Positions 1 to 10,352 of a stretch of DNA of 64,000 nt are shown here, piece after piece. Each line of letters opens with the position of its first letter. The first letter of the stretch is position 1. The notes under the pieces were generated by a model. That model had not been told where the DNA came from, searched no databases, and worked only from the letters and a program-made list of their open reading frames with translations. A program made the position numbers and the translations under genes. The DNA comes from Pseudomonas graminis (lineage in GTDB: Bacteria > Pseudomonadota > Gammaproteobacteria > Pseudomonadales > Pseudomonadaceae): NCBI RefSeq assembly GCF_001705435.1, contig NZ_MDEN01000068.1:1-64000 (forward strand), in the 5' to 3' direction.

Positions 1-205
1 CCGCGAGAGCCGCCCCCCGCCATGGATGGCGGATGGCGGCGGGCCCACGGAGCGGGACCGGAGTGAAGGAACCCTGACGAAGGAAGGGCCAAACCGAGAG
101 CAGGCACTTTTGCTTACTTTTGGTGCTTTTCAAAAGTAAGGCGCCGAAGGCGAAACAGTCTGCCCCCAGGCAGACGCTGTTGATCTTGATCTGAGAAGGG
201 CCAGT
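1..205 (+). repeat. Dispersed ~200-bp intergenic repeat, copy A
   Basis: No gene is seen here. The stretch is one copy of a repeat that recurs inverted at about 19230-19440 and, in partial form, direct at about 19783-19930. It contains a perfect 10-bp stem (113-122 with 131-140, 8-nt loop), a short CGCC/GGCG hairpin just after it, and a 7-bp GTCTGCC/GGCAGAC stem (158-164 with 169-175). It lies downstream of mtlZ, the last gene of the mannitol operon. Open frames crossing it are repeat-derived and not believable as genes. Confidence 0.8.
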
Positions 206-208
206 CGC

Positions 209-1144
209 CTAGACCACCTCCGCCCGATAGGGCAAATCCGGCCCCTCGCGCGTGCAGGTCACCGCCGCCGCAGCCACCGCAAACTCCAGCATCTTCGTCA
301 GCGTTGGCTTATCCACCCCCGCCAGCGCGGCGGGTTCGTCCAGACCCCGCTCCGTCAGAAACGCAATCAACGCCGCCTGAAACGTATCCCCGGCACCCAC
401 TGTATCCACCGTCTCCACCTTGCGCGCCGCCACCGACCACGTGCCCAAATCCCGCGTAAACACCGTGGCGCCCTGACGGCCGCGGGTCATGATCACCCAC
501 TGGCAATTGTCCTTCAGCCAACCCTCGGCCACCGCTGCCGCCTCTTTGTCCGGATACAACAGCTCCAGGTCCTCATCACTGACCTTGATGATGTGCGCGT
601 GCTCGGCGAACTTCGCCACCTGACTGCGCCACAGCTCGATGCTCGGCGCCGGATTCAGGCGCACATTGGGATCGAACGTGATCAAGCGCTTGCCGCTTTC
701 CCGCCGCACCAGCGTCAGCAGCGCGTCGGCGACCGGCTGCACCACCAGCGAGAACGAACCCACGTGCAAGCCACGCACGCTCTCGTCCAGCGTCGGCAGA
801 TGCTCGACGCTCAGCATCCGGTCAGCGCAGCCTTCGCCGCGAAAACTGTACTGCGGCGAGCCGTCAGCGCCCACGGCGACCATCGACAGGGTGGTGGGTG
901 CGTCGACAGGCACCAGAAAGTCATCGCGCACGCCTTCTTCCGCGAGCACGGTCGTCAGGCGCTTGCCCAGGTAATCGCTGGAAATCCCGGCAAAAAAACC
1001 GGCATCGATGCCCAGCCTGCGCAGGCCGACCGCGACGTTGAACGGTGAACCGCCGGCGATGGCCTGATAACCCACTTTGTTGCGTTGTCCGCTGTCCGGC
1101 TGACAGAAAAAGTCGAACAGTGCTTCGCCACAGACCAGATACAT
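209..1144 (-). CDS. mtlZ: Fructokinase, PfkB family (MtlZ)
   Basis: Cytoplasmic PfkB-family sugar kinase, predicted to phosphorylate the fructose released when MtlD oxidises mannitol. The 311-aa protein shows the N-terminal GGSPFNVAVGLRRLG substrate-site signature (about residues 24-38) and the C-terminal DTVGAGDTF motif with the catalytic Asp (about residues 248-256). I start at the ATG at 1144 (MYLVCGEALFDFF); the frame extends upstream but that part would run into mtlY. It is the last gene of the operon, 32 bp after mtlY. Gene order E-F-G-K-D-Y-Z matches the P. fluorescens mannitol operon, which supports the name. Confidence 0.92.
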   Translation of the reverse strand: MYLVCGEALFDFFCQPDSGQRNKVGYQAIAGGSPFNVAVGLRRLGIDAGFFAGISSDYLGKRLTTVLAEEGVRDDFLVPVDAPTTLSMVAVGADGSPQYSFRGEGCADRMLSVEHLPTLDESVRGLHVGSFSLVVQPVADALLTLVRRESGKRLITFDPNVRLNPAPSIELWRSQVAKFAEHAHIIKVSDEDLELLYPDKEAAAVAEGWLKDNCQWVIMTRGRQGATVFTRDLGTWSVAARKVETVDTVGAGDTFQAALIAFLTERGLDEPAALAGVDKPTLTKMLEFAVAAAAVTCTREGPDLPYRAEVV

Positions 1145-1176
1145 AGTTGCTCCATAAAGGCCGACGGGGCTGCCCG

Positions 1177-2670
1177 TCAGAGGCCCTGCAATTGAGTGCG
1201 ATAGTGCTGATAAACCGCTTGGTACGCCGCAACGTGTTCGGCAACCGGCCGGGTTTCGCTGGCCGGGTCGAGGCTGACGCAACGCTCGGTCAGCGCCTGC
1301 AGCGACTCGCCGTCGCCGTCACCACCGGCATCGACGTGTGAATGACACCACGCCGCCTGAATCGCTGCGCCCAATGCGGCCGCTTCGGTGCCGGTGGTGC
1401 AGATGACCGGCGTGTCCATGATGTCGGCCACAATCTGCCGCCAGACCGCGCTTTTCGCGCCGCCGCCGATCAGGCGGATGTTATCGCTCTTAATGCCGCT
1501 GTCGCGCAACAGGTCCAGGCCGTAACGCAGGCCGAAGGTGGTGCCCTCGACCACCGCCCGGCACAAGTTGGCCTGGGTCAGATTGGTGCTGTCCAGCCCG
1601 AGAATGCTCCCGGTGGCGTGGGGCAGGGCAGGCACCCGCTCGCCGTTGAGGAAGGGCAGCACGAGCACGCCTTGTGCGCCAATCGGCGAGGACGCCACGG
1701 CTGCGTTGAAGGCGCCGATGTCCAGCGCGAACAGCTCGCGGAAGGCACTGGTGGCGTTGGTCAGGTTCATGGTGCAGATCAGCGGCAGCCAGCCGCCCGA
1801 CGAGGAGCAGAAGGTCGCCACCGACGGCTGCGCGCTGACATTGCCTGCTTCGGCAAAGGCGTAGACCGTGCCCGACGAACCCAGGCTCATGGTGATCGAG
1901 CCCGGCGCGATATTGCCGGTGCCGATGGCGCCCATCATGTTGTCGCCGCCGCCGCTGGAGACGATGGCCTTCGGGTTGAGGCCCAGTCGCTCGGCGATCG
2001 CGGGGAGAATCGTGCCGACCGGCTGATGCGCCTCGAGCAGCTCCGGCAGCGCCTTGATCAGCCGGCCACTGGGATCGATGTGCTGAAGGATGTCCAGGTC
2101 CCATGCGCGGGTGCGCACGTTGAAATAACCGGTGCCGGATGCATCGCCGAACTCGCTGCAACTGCGGCCGGTGAGCCAGTAATTGAGGTAGTCGTGGGGC
2201 AGCAGAATTTTGTCGATGCGGGCAAACAGCTCGGGAAACTGCTCTTTGCTCCACAGCAGTTTCGAGACCGTGTAGCCCGGCGCGATGGCGATACCCAGGC
2301 GCTCCAGCGACCCGGCTTCACCGCCCAGATACGTCAGCAGCCGATCATTTTCAGGCGCGGATTCCGTGTCGCACCACAGCTTGGCGGGGCGCAGCACCTG
2401 GCCTGTTTCGTCAAGCATGACCAGGCCATGTTGCTGCCCGGACACGCCGATGGCCTGGATGTCCGCGCCGGACACCCCGGCCTGCTGCAGGGCCGCGGCC
2501 GTGGCTTGCTCGAACGCATCGAGCCATTCCTGCACATCCTGCTCACGGCGACCGTTGGCGCCACTGATCATGTGGTGCGCACCCGAGCCTTCGCCCAGAA
2601 CCTTGCCGCTGACCGCATCCAGAACAATCGCTTTGGTGCCTTGGGTACCGCAATCGATGCCGAGAAACAT
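1177..2670 (-). CDS. mtlY: Xylulokinase, FGGY family (MtlY)
   Basis: FGGY-family carbohydrate kinase that phosphorylates D-xylulose, the product of D-arabitol oxidation by MtlD. About 497 aa, the usual family length. The N-terminal phosphate-binding motif FLGIDCGTQGTKAIVLD is present, as is a C-terminal ATP-site segment RLIGGGAKSAVWRQIVAD near residue 400. I prefer the ATG at 2670, which has GAGGTG upstream, over a GTG two codons earlier. The start lies 23 bp downstream of the mtlD stop, so the two are probably co-transcribed. Confidence 0.92.
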   Translation of the reverse strand: MFLGIDCGTQGTKAIVLDAVSGKVLGEGSGAHHMISGANGRREQDVQEWLDAFEQATAAALQQAGVSGADIQAIGVSGQQHGLVMLDETGQVLRPAKLWCDTESAPENDRLLTYLGGEAGSLERLGIAIAPGYTVSKLLWSKEQFPELFARIDKILLPHDYLNYWLTGRSCSEFGDASGTGYFNVRTRAWDLDILQHIDPSGRLIKALPELLEAHQPVGTILPAIAERLGLNPKAIVSSGGGDNMMGAIGTGNIAPGSITMSLGSSGTVYAFAEAGNVSAQPSVATFCSSSGGWLPLICTMNLTNATSAFRELFALDIGAFNAAVASSPIGAQGVLVLPFLNGERVPALPHATGSILGLDSTNLTQANLCRAVVEGTTFGLRYGLDLLRDSGIKSDNIRLIGGGAKSAVWRQIVADIMDTPVICTTGTEAAALGAAIQAAWCHSHVDAGGDGDGESLQALTERCVSLDPASETRPVAEHVAAYQAVYQHYRTQLQGL

Positions 2671-2693
2671 ATTCACCTCTTCCCCTATGAAGC

Positions 2694-4211
2694 TCAGGCG
2701 GTTTTCGCTAACAGGTTTTCCAGGGTTTTGCTGACGCCCAATTGCTTCAGGCTGTTCAGGTTGTGTTCGAACGATGCCACGAACTCGGCGGACTGTGGAA
2801 TCGCCGCACCGAAGATTTCTTCCACCTCCAGCAGGCGCTGGGTCACCAGCACGTCATCGGCCACCAGCGCCTTGCAGAAGTCTGCGCGCGGGTCGACGAC
2901 GGTGTACGGCAAGCCGTTCTCGCCGGTGAAGTCCCCGTTGCGATTGCCCTGCAGATACAGCGCCCAAGCCGCCACCACCAGCGAGGCGCGGTCCATGTTG
3001 CCGCTGTCGACGATCAGACGGTTGATGGTCGGCACGGTGAATTTCGGGAATTTCGACGAGCCGTCGGAGCACACCCGCTCAAGCTGGTCGGCGATCGCTT
3101 GGTTGGAGAAGCGGTCGATCAGGGTCTGTTTGTACTCGGTCAGGTCGATGCCCGGCACCGGCGCCAGTTGCGGGGTGACGTCCAGGTCCATGTAGGTGCG
3201 GATGTAGCCGACGAACAGCGGGTCGTTCATGGTTTCGTGGACGAAGCGATAGCCCTTCAAGGCCCCGAGATAGGTCAGCGCCAGGTGGCTGCCGTTGAGC
3301 AGCTTGATCTTCATTTCTTCGTACGGGGTTACGTCGTCGGTGAACTGCACGCCGACCTTTTCCCAGGCCGGACGGCCGTTGACGAACTTGTCTTCCAGCA
3401 CCCACTGCACGAAGGGTTCGCAGACCACCGGCCAGGCGTCGTCGATGCCTTTCTGGTCGTGCAGTTGCAGGCGGTGGGCGGTGCTGGTCATCGGCGTGAT
3501 GCGGTCGACCATGGCGTTGGGGAAGCTGACGTGCTCAGCGATCCAGTCATGCAGTTCCGGGTCGCGGAGTTGGGCGAAGGCCAGCAGGGCTTTGCGTGTC
3601 ACCGCGCCGTTGTGCGGCAGGTTATCGCAGGACATCAGGGTGAACGCCGGGGTGCCTTCCGCGCGGCGGCGGGTCAAGGCGGCGCACAGGTAACCGAACA
3701 CGGTTTTCGGCGTGGCGGGGTGTTCGAGGTCGTACTGGATCTGCGGCAGGTGGCTCATGAATTCGCCGGTGCTGTCGTCGATGCAGTAGCCGCCTTCGGT
3801 GATGGTCAGCGAGACGATGCGGATGTCCGGGCTGGCGAGTTTGTCGATCAGCGTCAGGTCACTATCGGTGGACATGAGCATCTGGCTCATGGCGCCGATC
3901 ACCCGGGTTTCGGTGTCCGGGGTGTCGCCCAGCTCGAACAGCGTGTAGAGAAAGTCCTGGCCCTTCAGCGCCTCGAAATTGGCACGGTCTTCCTCGCGCA
4001 GGCTGACCCCGCAAATGGCCCAGTCCAGGCCTTCGCCGCTGCCTTCATTGGCCCCGAGGGACATCAGCGCATCGGTGTAAAACGCCTGGTGGGCGCGGTG
4101 AAAACCACCGACGCCGATGTGCGCGATACCCTGACGACGCTCGTCGAGGGCGTAGGCCGGGATGGCGATGCCGGCGCCCAGGTTGGAGAGGTTCTGCTTG
4201 TTCAGTTTCAT
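2694..4211 (-). CDS. mtlD: Mannitol 2-dehydrogenase (MtlD)
   Basis: NAD-dependent polyol dehydrogenase that oxidises D-mannitol to fructose and D-arabitol to xylulose in the cytoplasm. At 505 aa it is slightly longer than the well-studied P. fluorescens enzyme. The start MKLNKQNL, the nucleotide-binding segment GIAHIGVGGFHRAHQ (about residues 28-42) and the catalytic block KIKLLNGSHLAL (about residues 300-311, holding the Lys, Asn and His of the long-chain polyol dehydrogenase family) are all present. It sits between mtlK and mtlY; MtlZ and MtlY would use its two products. Confidence 0.96.
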   Translation of the reverse strand: MKLNKQNLSNLGAGIAIPAYALDERRQGIAHIGVGGFHRAHQAFYTDALMSLGANEGSGEGLDWAICGVSLREEDRANFEALKGQDFLYTLFELGDTPDTETRVIGAMSQMLMSTDSDLTLIDKLASPDIRIVSLTITEGGYCIDDSTGEFMSHLPQIQYDLEHPATPKTVFGYLCAALTRRRAEGTPAFTLMSCDNLPHNGAVTRKALLAFAQLRDPELHDWIAEHVSFPNAMVDRITPMTSTAHRLQLHDQKGIDDAWPVVCEPFVQWVLEDKFVNGRPAWEKVGVQFTDDVTPYEEMKIKLLNGSHLALTYLGALKGYRFVHETMNDPLFVGYIRTYMDLDVTPQLAPVPGIDLTEYKQTLIDRFSNQAIADQLERVCSDGSSKFPKFTVPTINRLIVDSGNMDRASLVVAAWALYLQGNRNGDFTGENGLPYTVVDPRADFCKALVADDVLVTQRLLEVEEIFGAAIPQSAEFVASFEHNLNSLKQLGVSKTLENLLAKTA

Positions 4212-4245
4212 GACGGTGTTCCCGAATGCTGTGGAGTGCGAGGGA

Positions 4246-5349
<1,104 letters not shown>

Positions 5350-5440
5350 GAGGGGCTCCAGTTTTATTCTTCAAAGTTCAGAGGCTAAAAATCTGCCCGG
5401 GATCGTTACCACGCGGAGCGTGGAAACCATCATGTGTCGA

Positions 5441-6274
5441 TCATTTCACCGCACCAAACGACAGCCCGCGGACCAATTGTTTCTGGCTGATCCAGCCGAA
5501 GATCAGGATTGGCGCGCAGGCCAGGGTCGACACCGCCGACAATTTGGCCCAGAACAACCCTTCAGGGCTGGAATACGAGGCGATCAACGCGGTCAGCGGG
5601 GCGGCATTCGAAGAGGTCAGGTTCAGTGACCAGAACGCCTCGTTCCAGCACAGGATCAGCGACAGCAGCGCCGTCGATGCCAGCCCGCCCTTGCAGATCG
5701 GGATCAGCACGCGAAAGATTTCCTGGCGCGTGGTGGCACCGTCCAGCCGCGACGCTTCGAGAATCTCCCCGGGGATGTCCTTGAAGTAGGTGTAAATCAT
5801 CCAGACCACGATCGGCAGGTTGATCAGCGTGTAGATCACGATCAGCGCAATGCGCGAATCCAGCAGGCCGAAGGTCTTGGCCAGCAGGTAGATCGGCATC
5901 AGCACGCCCACCGGCGGCAGCATCTTGGTCGAGAGCATCCACAGCAGCGTGCCCTTGGTCCTTTTGGTTTCGAAAAACGCCATGGAGTAGGCCGCCGGCA
6001 CCGCGATCAGCAGGCACAGGATCGTCGCGCTGAAAGAGATCAGGATCGAGTTCCAGGCGAAGTGGAAGTAGTCACTGCGCTCCTGGATGTGCAGGTAGTT
6101 TTCCAGGGTCGGTGTGAAGATGAACTGCGGCGGCGTGGCGAACGCGTCGATCTCGGTCTTGAAGCTGGTCAGGACCATCCAGAAGATCGGGAAGAAAATC
6201 AGCGCCGCGATCAGCCACGACAAGGTGCCGAGCAGGGCACTTTGCAGGCGACGGGATTGTTTGAGCGTCATCAT
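5441..6274 (-). CDS. mtlG: Polyol ABC transporter permease (MtlG)
   Basis: Inner-membrane permease of the MalG family, 277 aa with about six hydrophobic segments; the first is near residues 12-35. The cytoplasmic EAA loop that docks on the ATPase is recognisable as EASRLDGA around residues 175-182. Two adjacent ATG codons (6274 and 6271) could start it. It begins 10 bp after the mtlF stop, consistent with coupled expression of the two permease halves. Confidence 0.93.
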   Translation of the reverse strand: MMTLKQSRRLQSALLGTLSWLIAALIFFPIFWMVLTSFKTEIDAFATPPQFIFTPTLENYLHIQERSDYFHFAWNSILISFSATILCLLIAVPAAYSMAFFETKRTKGTLLWMLSTKMLPPVGVLMPIYLLAKTFGLLDSRIALIVIYTLINLPIVVWMIYTYFKDIPGEILEASRLDGATTRQEIFRVLIPICKGGLASTALLSLILCWNEAFWSLNLTSSNAAPLTALIASYSSPEGLFWAKLSAVSTLACAPILIFGWISQKQLVRGLSFGAVK

Positions 6275-6284
6275 GGCCTTGCCC

Positions 6285-7217
6285 TCAAGACTTGTCGGTG
6301 AGGTTTTTGCCGATCATCCGGACCAGGATGATCGCGGCAATGTTGGCAATCACGACGGCAATCAAGCCGCCCGCCGATGCCATGCCCACGTCGAATTGCA
6401 GCAGTGCCTGGTTGTAGATCAGGTACGCCAGATTGGTGGAAGCGAAGCCCGGGCCGCCGTTGGTGGTGGTGAAGATTTCGGCGAACACCGAGAGCAGGAA
6501 GATCGTTTCGATCATCACCACCACGGCGATCGGGCGCGCCAGGTGCGGCAGGGTCAGGTGCCAGAAGATGGCGATCGGGCCGGCGCCGTCCAGGCGCGCC
6601 GCTTCCTTCTGTTCCTGATCCAGGGACTGCATGGCGGTCATCAGAATCAGGATCGCGAAGGGCAGCCACTGCCACGACACAATGATGATGATCGACAGCA
6701 TCGGGTAATTCGCCAGCCAGTCCACCGGCTGGGCACCGAACAGCTTCCAGACCCAGGCGAGAATCCCGGACACCGGGTGGAAAATCAGGTTCTTCCAGAT
6801 CAGCGCGCTGACCGTCGGCATGATGAAGAACGGCGAAATCAGCAGCACGCGCACGATGCCGCGACCGAGAAACTCACTGGCTTCTAGCAACGCCGAGATC
6901 AGCACGCCGAGGATCACGCTGATGGCCAGCACACTGCCGACCAGCAACAGCGTGTTCATGGCGCCGGGCAGAAAGCCTGCGTCGGTGACGAAGAATTCGA
7001 AGTTCTCCAGCCCGACGAATTCGTTTTCGCCGGGGTTAAGCAGGTTGTAGCGGATCAGCGAGAAGTAGATGGTCATGCCCAGCGGCACGATCATCCAGAC
7101 CAGCAGCAACAGCACCGAGGGGCTGACCAGAAACCAGCCGGGCTTGGTGACGCTGCCCTTGGCAGACGACTTATCGTCAGCCGCGGCGGTGCGCGGGGTG
7201 AGGGTTGAGGTGTTCAT
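6285..7217 (-). CDS. mtlF: Polyol ABC transporter permease (MtlF)
   Basis: Inner-membrane permease of the MalF/UgpA family, about 310 aa with six predicted membrane spans and an EAARLDGA docking loop near residue 210. I start at the ATG at 7217 (MNTSTLTPRTA), which has GGAGT a few bases upstream; the open frame runs 45 bp further but that part reads as leader. It follows mtlE by 75 bp and forms the membrane pore with MtlG. Confidence 0.93.
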   Translation of the reverse strand: MNTSTLTPRTAAADDKSSAKGSVTKPGWFLVSPSVLLLLVWMIVPLGMTIYFSLIRYNLLNPGENEFVGLENFEFFVTDAGFLPGAMNTLLLVGSVLAISVILGVLISALLEASEFLGRGIVRVLLISPFFIMPTVSALIWKNLIFHPVSGILAWVWKLFGAQPVDWLANYPMLSIIIIVSWQWLPFAILILMTAMQSLDQEQKEAARLDGAGPIAIFWHLTLPHLARPIAVVVMIETIFLLSVFAEIFTTTNGGPGFASTNLAYLIYNQALLQFDVGMASAGGLIAVVIANIAAIILVRMIGKNLTDKS

Positions 7218-7292
7218 GTTGACTCCGGACCGGGCAGAAGCGTGAACGTGGGCGGCAGGCAATCAGCGCCTGCCGCCGTCAAGCAGCGGGTG

Positions 7293-8615
7293 TCAGCCCT
7301 TTTTCGGGTAACCCGCGCGCTTCATTTCACGCTCGGCCACGCTTTGCGCGCTGGTCAATGCCTGATCCACGCTGGAGGTCCCCACCAGTGCTGCCGAGAA
7401 CTGTTGGCCGACGGAGGTGCCGATCGACTGGAACTCGGGGATGGTCACCAACTGGATGCCCACATACGGCACCGGCTTGAGGGTCGGCGCTTTAGGCGTC
7501 ACGGCCTTGAGGGATTCCAGGGTGATGTTGGCGAACGGCGCAGCCTGTTTGTAGGCATCGGTGTAGGTCGATGCGCGGGTGCCTGGCGGCACGTTGGACA
7601 CGCCGTCTTTCTCGGCGACCAGCGCGGCGTACTCTTTGGACGTGGCCCATTCGGTGAAGGCGCGGGCGTCCTTGTCGTTCTTGGCGCTGGTCGGAATCGC
7701 CAGAGCCCACGAGTACAGCCACGCCGAGCCTTTGTCGGTGACTTCGTGCGGCGCATAGGTGAAGCCTACGCTGTCGGCGACTTTACTCTGTGATTTGTCG
7801 GTGACGAACGAGCCGGCCACGCTGGCATCGACCCAGATTGCGCACTTGCCGCTGTTGAACAGGGCGAGGTTTTCGTTGAAGCCGTTGCTGGAGGCGCCGG
7901 GTGGGCCGTCCTTCTTCATGACGTTGGTGTAGAAGGTCAGCGCGTTCTTCCATTCAGGCTGATCGAATTGCGGCTTCCACTGTTCGTCGAACCAGCGGGC
8001 GCCAAACGAGTTGGCGATGGTGGTGATCACCGCCATGTTCTCGCCCCAGCCTGCCTTGCCGCGCAGGCAGATGCCGTACTGTTCCTTGGACTTGTCGGTG
8101 AGTTTGTCGGCGAATTCGGAGATCTGCGTCCAGGTCGGACGCTCCGGCATGGTCAGGCCGGCGGCCTTGAACAGGTCTTTGCGGTAGTAAGTGATCGAGC
8201 TTTCTGCGTAGAACGGCAGGGCGAAGAGTTTGCCTTCGACCGACAAGCCGTCGCGTACCGAAGGAAATACGTCGTCCAGCGCGTAGGACGCCGGCAGGTC
8301 ATTCATTTCTTTGAGCCAGCCCTTGGCACCCCACAGTGAGGCTTCGTACATGCCGATGGTCAACACGTCGAACTGGCCGCCTTTTGTGGCGATGTCGGTG
8401 GTCAGGCGTTGACGCAGCACGTTCTCTTCCAGCACCACCCACTTGAGCTTGATGTCTTTGTGCTGTTCTTCGAAGGTCTTGGACAGCCGCTGCATGCGGA
8501 TCATGTCGCTGTTGTTGACGGTGGCGATGGTGACTTCACCGGCAGTGGCGGTGGTGCACAGGGACAGGAGGGTCAGACAGGTACCGGCAAGGAGAACATT
8601 TGCAGAGGTCTTCAT
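7293..8615 (-). CDS. mtlE: Polyol ABC transporter periplasmic binding protein (MtlE)
   Basis: Family-1 extracellular solute-binding protein, 440 aa, that captures mannitol, sorbitol or arabitol in the periplasm for MtlFGK. It starts MKTSANVLLAGTCLTLLS and has a Sec signal peptide ending near residue 25 (ATAG). A good AGGAG site lies about 7 bp before the ATG. It is the first gene of the operon; the 242-bp gap behind it up to mtlR should hold the MtlR-dependent promoter. Confidence 0.94.
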   Translation of the reverse strand: MKTSANVLLAGTCLTLLSLCTTATAGEVTIATVNNSDMIRMQRLSKTFEEQHKDIKLKWVVLEENVLRQRLTTDIATKGGQFDVLTIGMYEASLWGAKGWLKEMNDLPASYALDDVFPSVRDGLSVEGKLFALPFYAESSITYYRKDLFKAAGLTMPERPTWTQISEFADKLTDKSKEQYGICLRGKAGWGENMAVITTIANSFGARWFDEQWKPQFDQPEWKNALTFYTNVMKKDGPPGASSNGFNENLALFNSGKCAIWVDASVAGSFVTDKSQSKVADSVGFTYAPHEVTDKGSAWLYSWALAIPTSAKNDKDARAFTEWATSKEYAALVAEKDGVSNVPPGTRASTYTDAYKQAAPFANITLESLKAVTPKAPTLKPVPYVGIQLVTIPEFQSIGTSVGQQFSAALVGTSSVDQALTSAQSVAEREMKRAGYPKKG

Positions 8616-8857
8616 TTATCACTCCTCTTCTGCGCCCAGGCGGACGTCAGAAGCTTGGTTATTGTTTTTGTTTCTTCCGGAGGCCAGGAAGAATGTCAGC
8701 TGATTACAGCCTTGTGCGCGCTGGTTGACAAATCCTGCGGCGCACTTGAACTGATACTTTTTTGCACTGAGGTTTCCGACGGGCGCGCTGCACAACTGCG
8801 CCAGCGCGTGGGGCGGGGCAGTTCCAGCGTAGTTGATGGGTGCGACGGGGCAACGAA
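8616..8857 (-). promoter_or_regulatory. Intergenic region expected to hold the mtlE promoter
   Basis: A 242-bp gap between the mtlR stop and the mtlE start, both on the minus strand, with no gene in it. By gene order it must carry the promoter of the mtl operon and, by analogy with P. fluorescens, the MtlR operator. I could not pick out a convincing operator by eye, so this is placement by context only. Confidence 0.4.
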
Positions 8858-9763
8858 TCAGTACAGGTTTTGTTCGGTCAGGCGCTGTACAGCGAGGCGT
8901 CGGTAGTGCGAGGGGGTCATGCCTTTGAGTTTCTGGAAGCGTCGATTGAAGTTGGAGATGTTATTGAAACCTGACTCGAAGCAGACGTCGGTCACCGGCC
9001 GGTCGCCATCGGCGAGCAATTCACAGGACTTGCTGATCCGCAGCCGGTTGACGAATTCCACAAAGCAGCGCCCGGTGGCCTGCTTGAACACACGGGAAAA
9101 ATAGGTCGGCTTCATGCCCAGGTATTCGGCCACTTCTTCCAGCGGCAGTTCGCGGGCGTAGTGGGTGAAGATGTATTCCACGGCTTTGTTGGTGCGCTCC
9201 ACGGCGTGATCGTCGGACAGCTGGGACGCGGTGGTGCCCGACAGCAACTGGAAATCATCACTGGCCGCCAGCACTTCCAGCAAAATGAAAAAGTGCCCCA
9301 GCCGTGTCATGCCCGTGGTGTCGGCGATTTTCTGCATCAGCTTGGTGGCCTGGCGGACGGTCCGCTTGCAGCGGAATTCAATGCCGTACCGGGCGCGCTC
9401 GAGCAACGGCGCCAGGGCCTTGAGTTCGGCAAACACCTGATTGCCGCTTTCGAGCAACTCTTCGGTGAAGTTCACCAGCATGTCGCGTTTGGGCACGACC
9501 TCGTCTTCCGCGATCTGACTGATCCAGTTATGGGGCAGATTGGGGCCGGTGAGGAACAGCGTCTCGGGGTAGAAATTGCCGATGTAATCGCCGACGAAGA
9601 CCTTCCCGGAACTCGCAACGATCAGGTGCAGCTCGTATTCCTTGTGGAAATGCCAGCGCACCAGCGGACAGGGAAAGCCATGCTCACGGTAGATGATCGA
9701 CAGACCGTTATGGTCATCCATCAGCTCATAGGCGGGGTCGGTGACTCTTGTTGTTTTGGTCAT
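8858..9763 (-). CDS. mtlR: AraC-family activator of the mannitol operon (MtlR)
   Basis: Transcriptional regulator of 301 aa. The N-terminal half is a cupin-like sensing domain (HFHKEYELHLI near residue 38). The C-terminal ~100 residues form the AraC double helix-turn-helix, including FVEFVNRLRISKSCELLADG and CFESGFNNISNFNRRFQKLKG. In P. fluorescens the homologue activates mtl transcription in response to mannitol, sorbitol or arabitol. It lies directly upstream of mtlE on the same strand, 242 bp away, and probably has its own promoter. Confidence 0.92.
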   Translation of the reverse strand: MTKTTRVTDPAYELMDDHNGLSIIYREHGFPCPLVRWHFHKEYELHLIVASSGKVFVGDYIGNFYPETLFLTGPNLPHNWISQIAEDEVVPKRDMLVNFTEELLESGNQVFAELKALAPLLERARYGIEFRCKRTVRQATKLMQKIADTTGMTRLGHFFILLEVLAASDDFQLLSGTTASQLSDDHAVERTNKAVEYIFTHYARELPLEEVAEYLGMKPTYFSRVFKQATGRCFVEFVNRLRISKSCELLADGDRPVTDVCFESGFNNISNFNRRFQKLKGMTPSHYRRLAVQRLTEQNLY

Positions 9764-9865
9764 GCGTGTGCCGGTCTGGAGAATGGCGTGAGGTTAATGT
9801 GCACTATTTGTCGGGCGGAATACAGATACAGGCGTTAAACAGAGGCAGATGGGCGCGTGGCTTCA

Positions 9866-10229
9866 GTAGCACCGGCTTCAGCCGGGAAGAAGCCAGTCTG
9901 AGCAGCCTCAATTTTGCGGTGTGACGTCTGACGCTTTCCCGGCTAAAGCCAGTCCTACAGGTTGAACGCGGTGCTTGGTAGGACCGGCTTCAGACGGGAA
10001 GACGCCGTTTTGAGCACCATCAATCCTGCGGTGTGACGTCTGACGCTTTCCCGGCTAAAGCCAGTCCTACAGGCTACACGCGTTGGTTTTGGTAGGACCG
10101 GCTTCAGCCGGGAAGACGCCGTTTTGAGCACCATCAATCCTGCGGTGTGACGTCTGACGCTTTCCCAACTAAAGCCAGTCCTACAGGCTGAACGCGGTGC
10201 CTCAGTAGGACCGGCTTCAGCCGGGAAGA
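9866..10229. repeat. Tandem REPIN array (REP palindromes)
   Basis: Seven REP palindromes of the type GGACCGGCTTCAGCCGGGAA alternate in orientation (about 9866, 9935, 9976, 10047, 10090, 10160 and 10204), giving three tandem units with a period of about 113 bp. Spacer text between palindromes is also conserved. One palindrome (about 10160) has lost symmetry. The array fills most of the 589-bp gap between mtlR and cobF, which holds no gene. The 60-aa open frame across it is an artefact of the repeat. Confidence 0.88.
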
Positions 10230-10352
10230 GGCCAGTCTAAGCGCCATCAATTCTGCGCGTGCTGCTCATCTGCGCAGTGGACTAACCACACCCATCAACA
10301 ACCCGATACGCTGATGCACCTTCTGCGAACGCCTTCAGAGAACCGCCACCCC

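Noticed and set aside
1342..3195. 617-codon plus-strand frame across mtlY and mtlD
   Set aside because: It spans two recognised minus-strand genes and its product is low-complexity.
9866..10229. Regular repeats resembling a CRISPR array
   Set aside because: Units are palindromic REP elements in alternating orientation with conserved, not unique, spacers; no cas genes are nearby.
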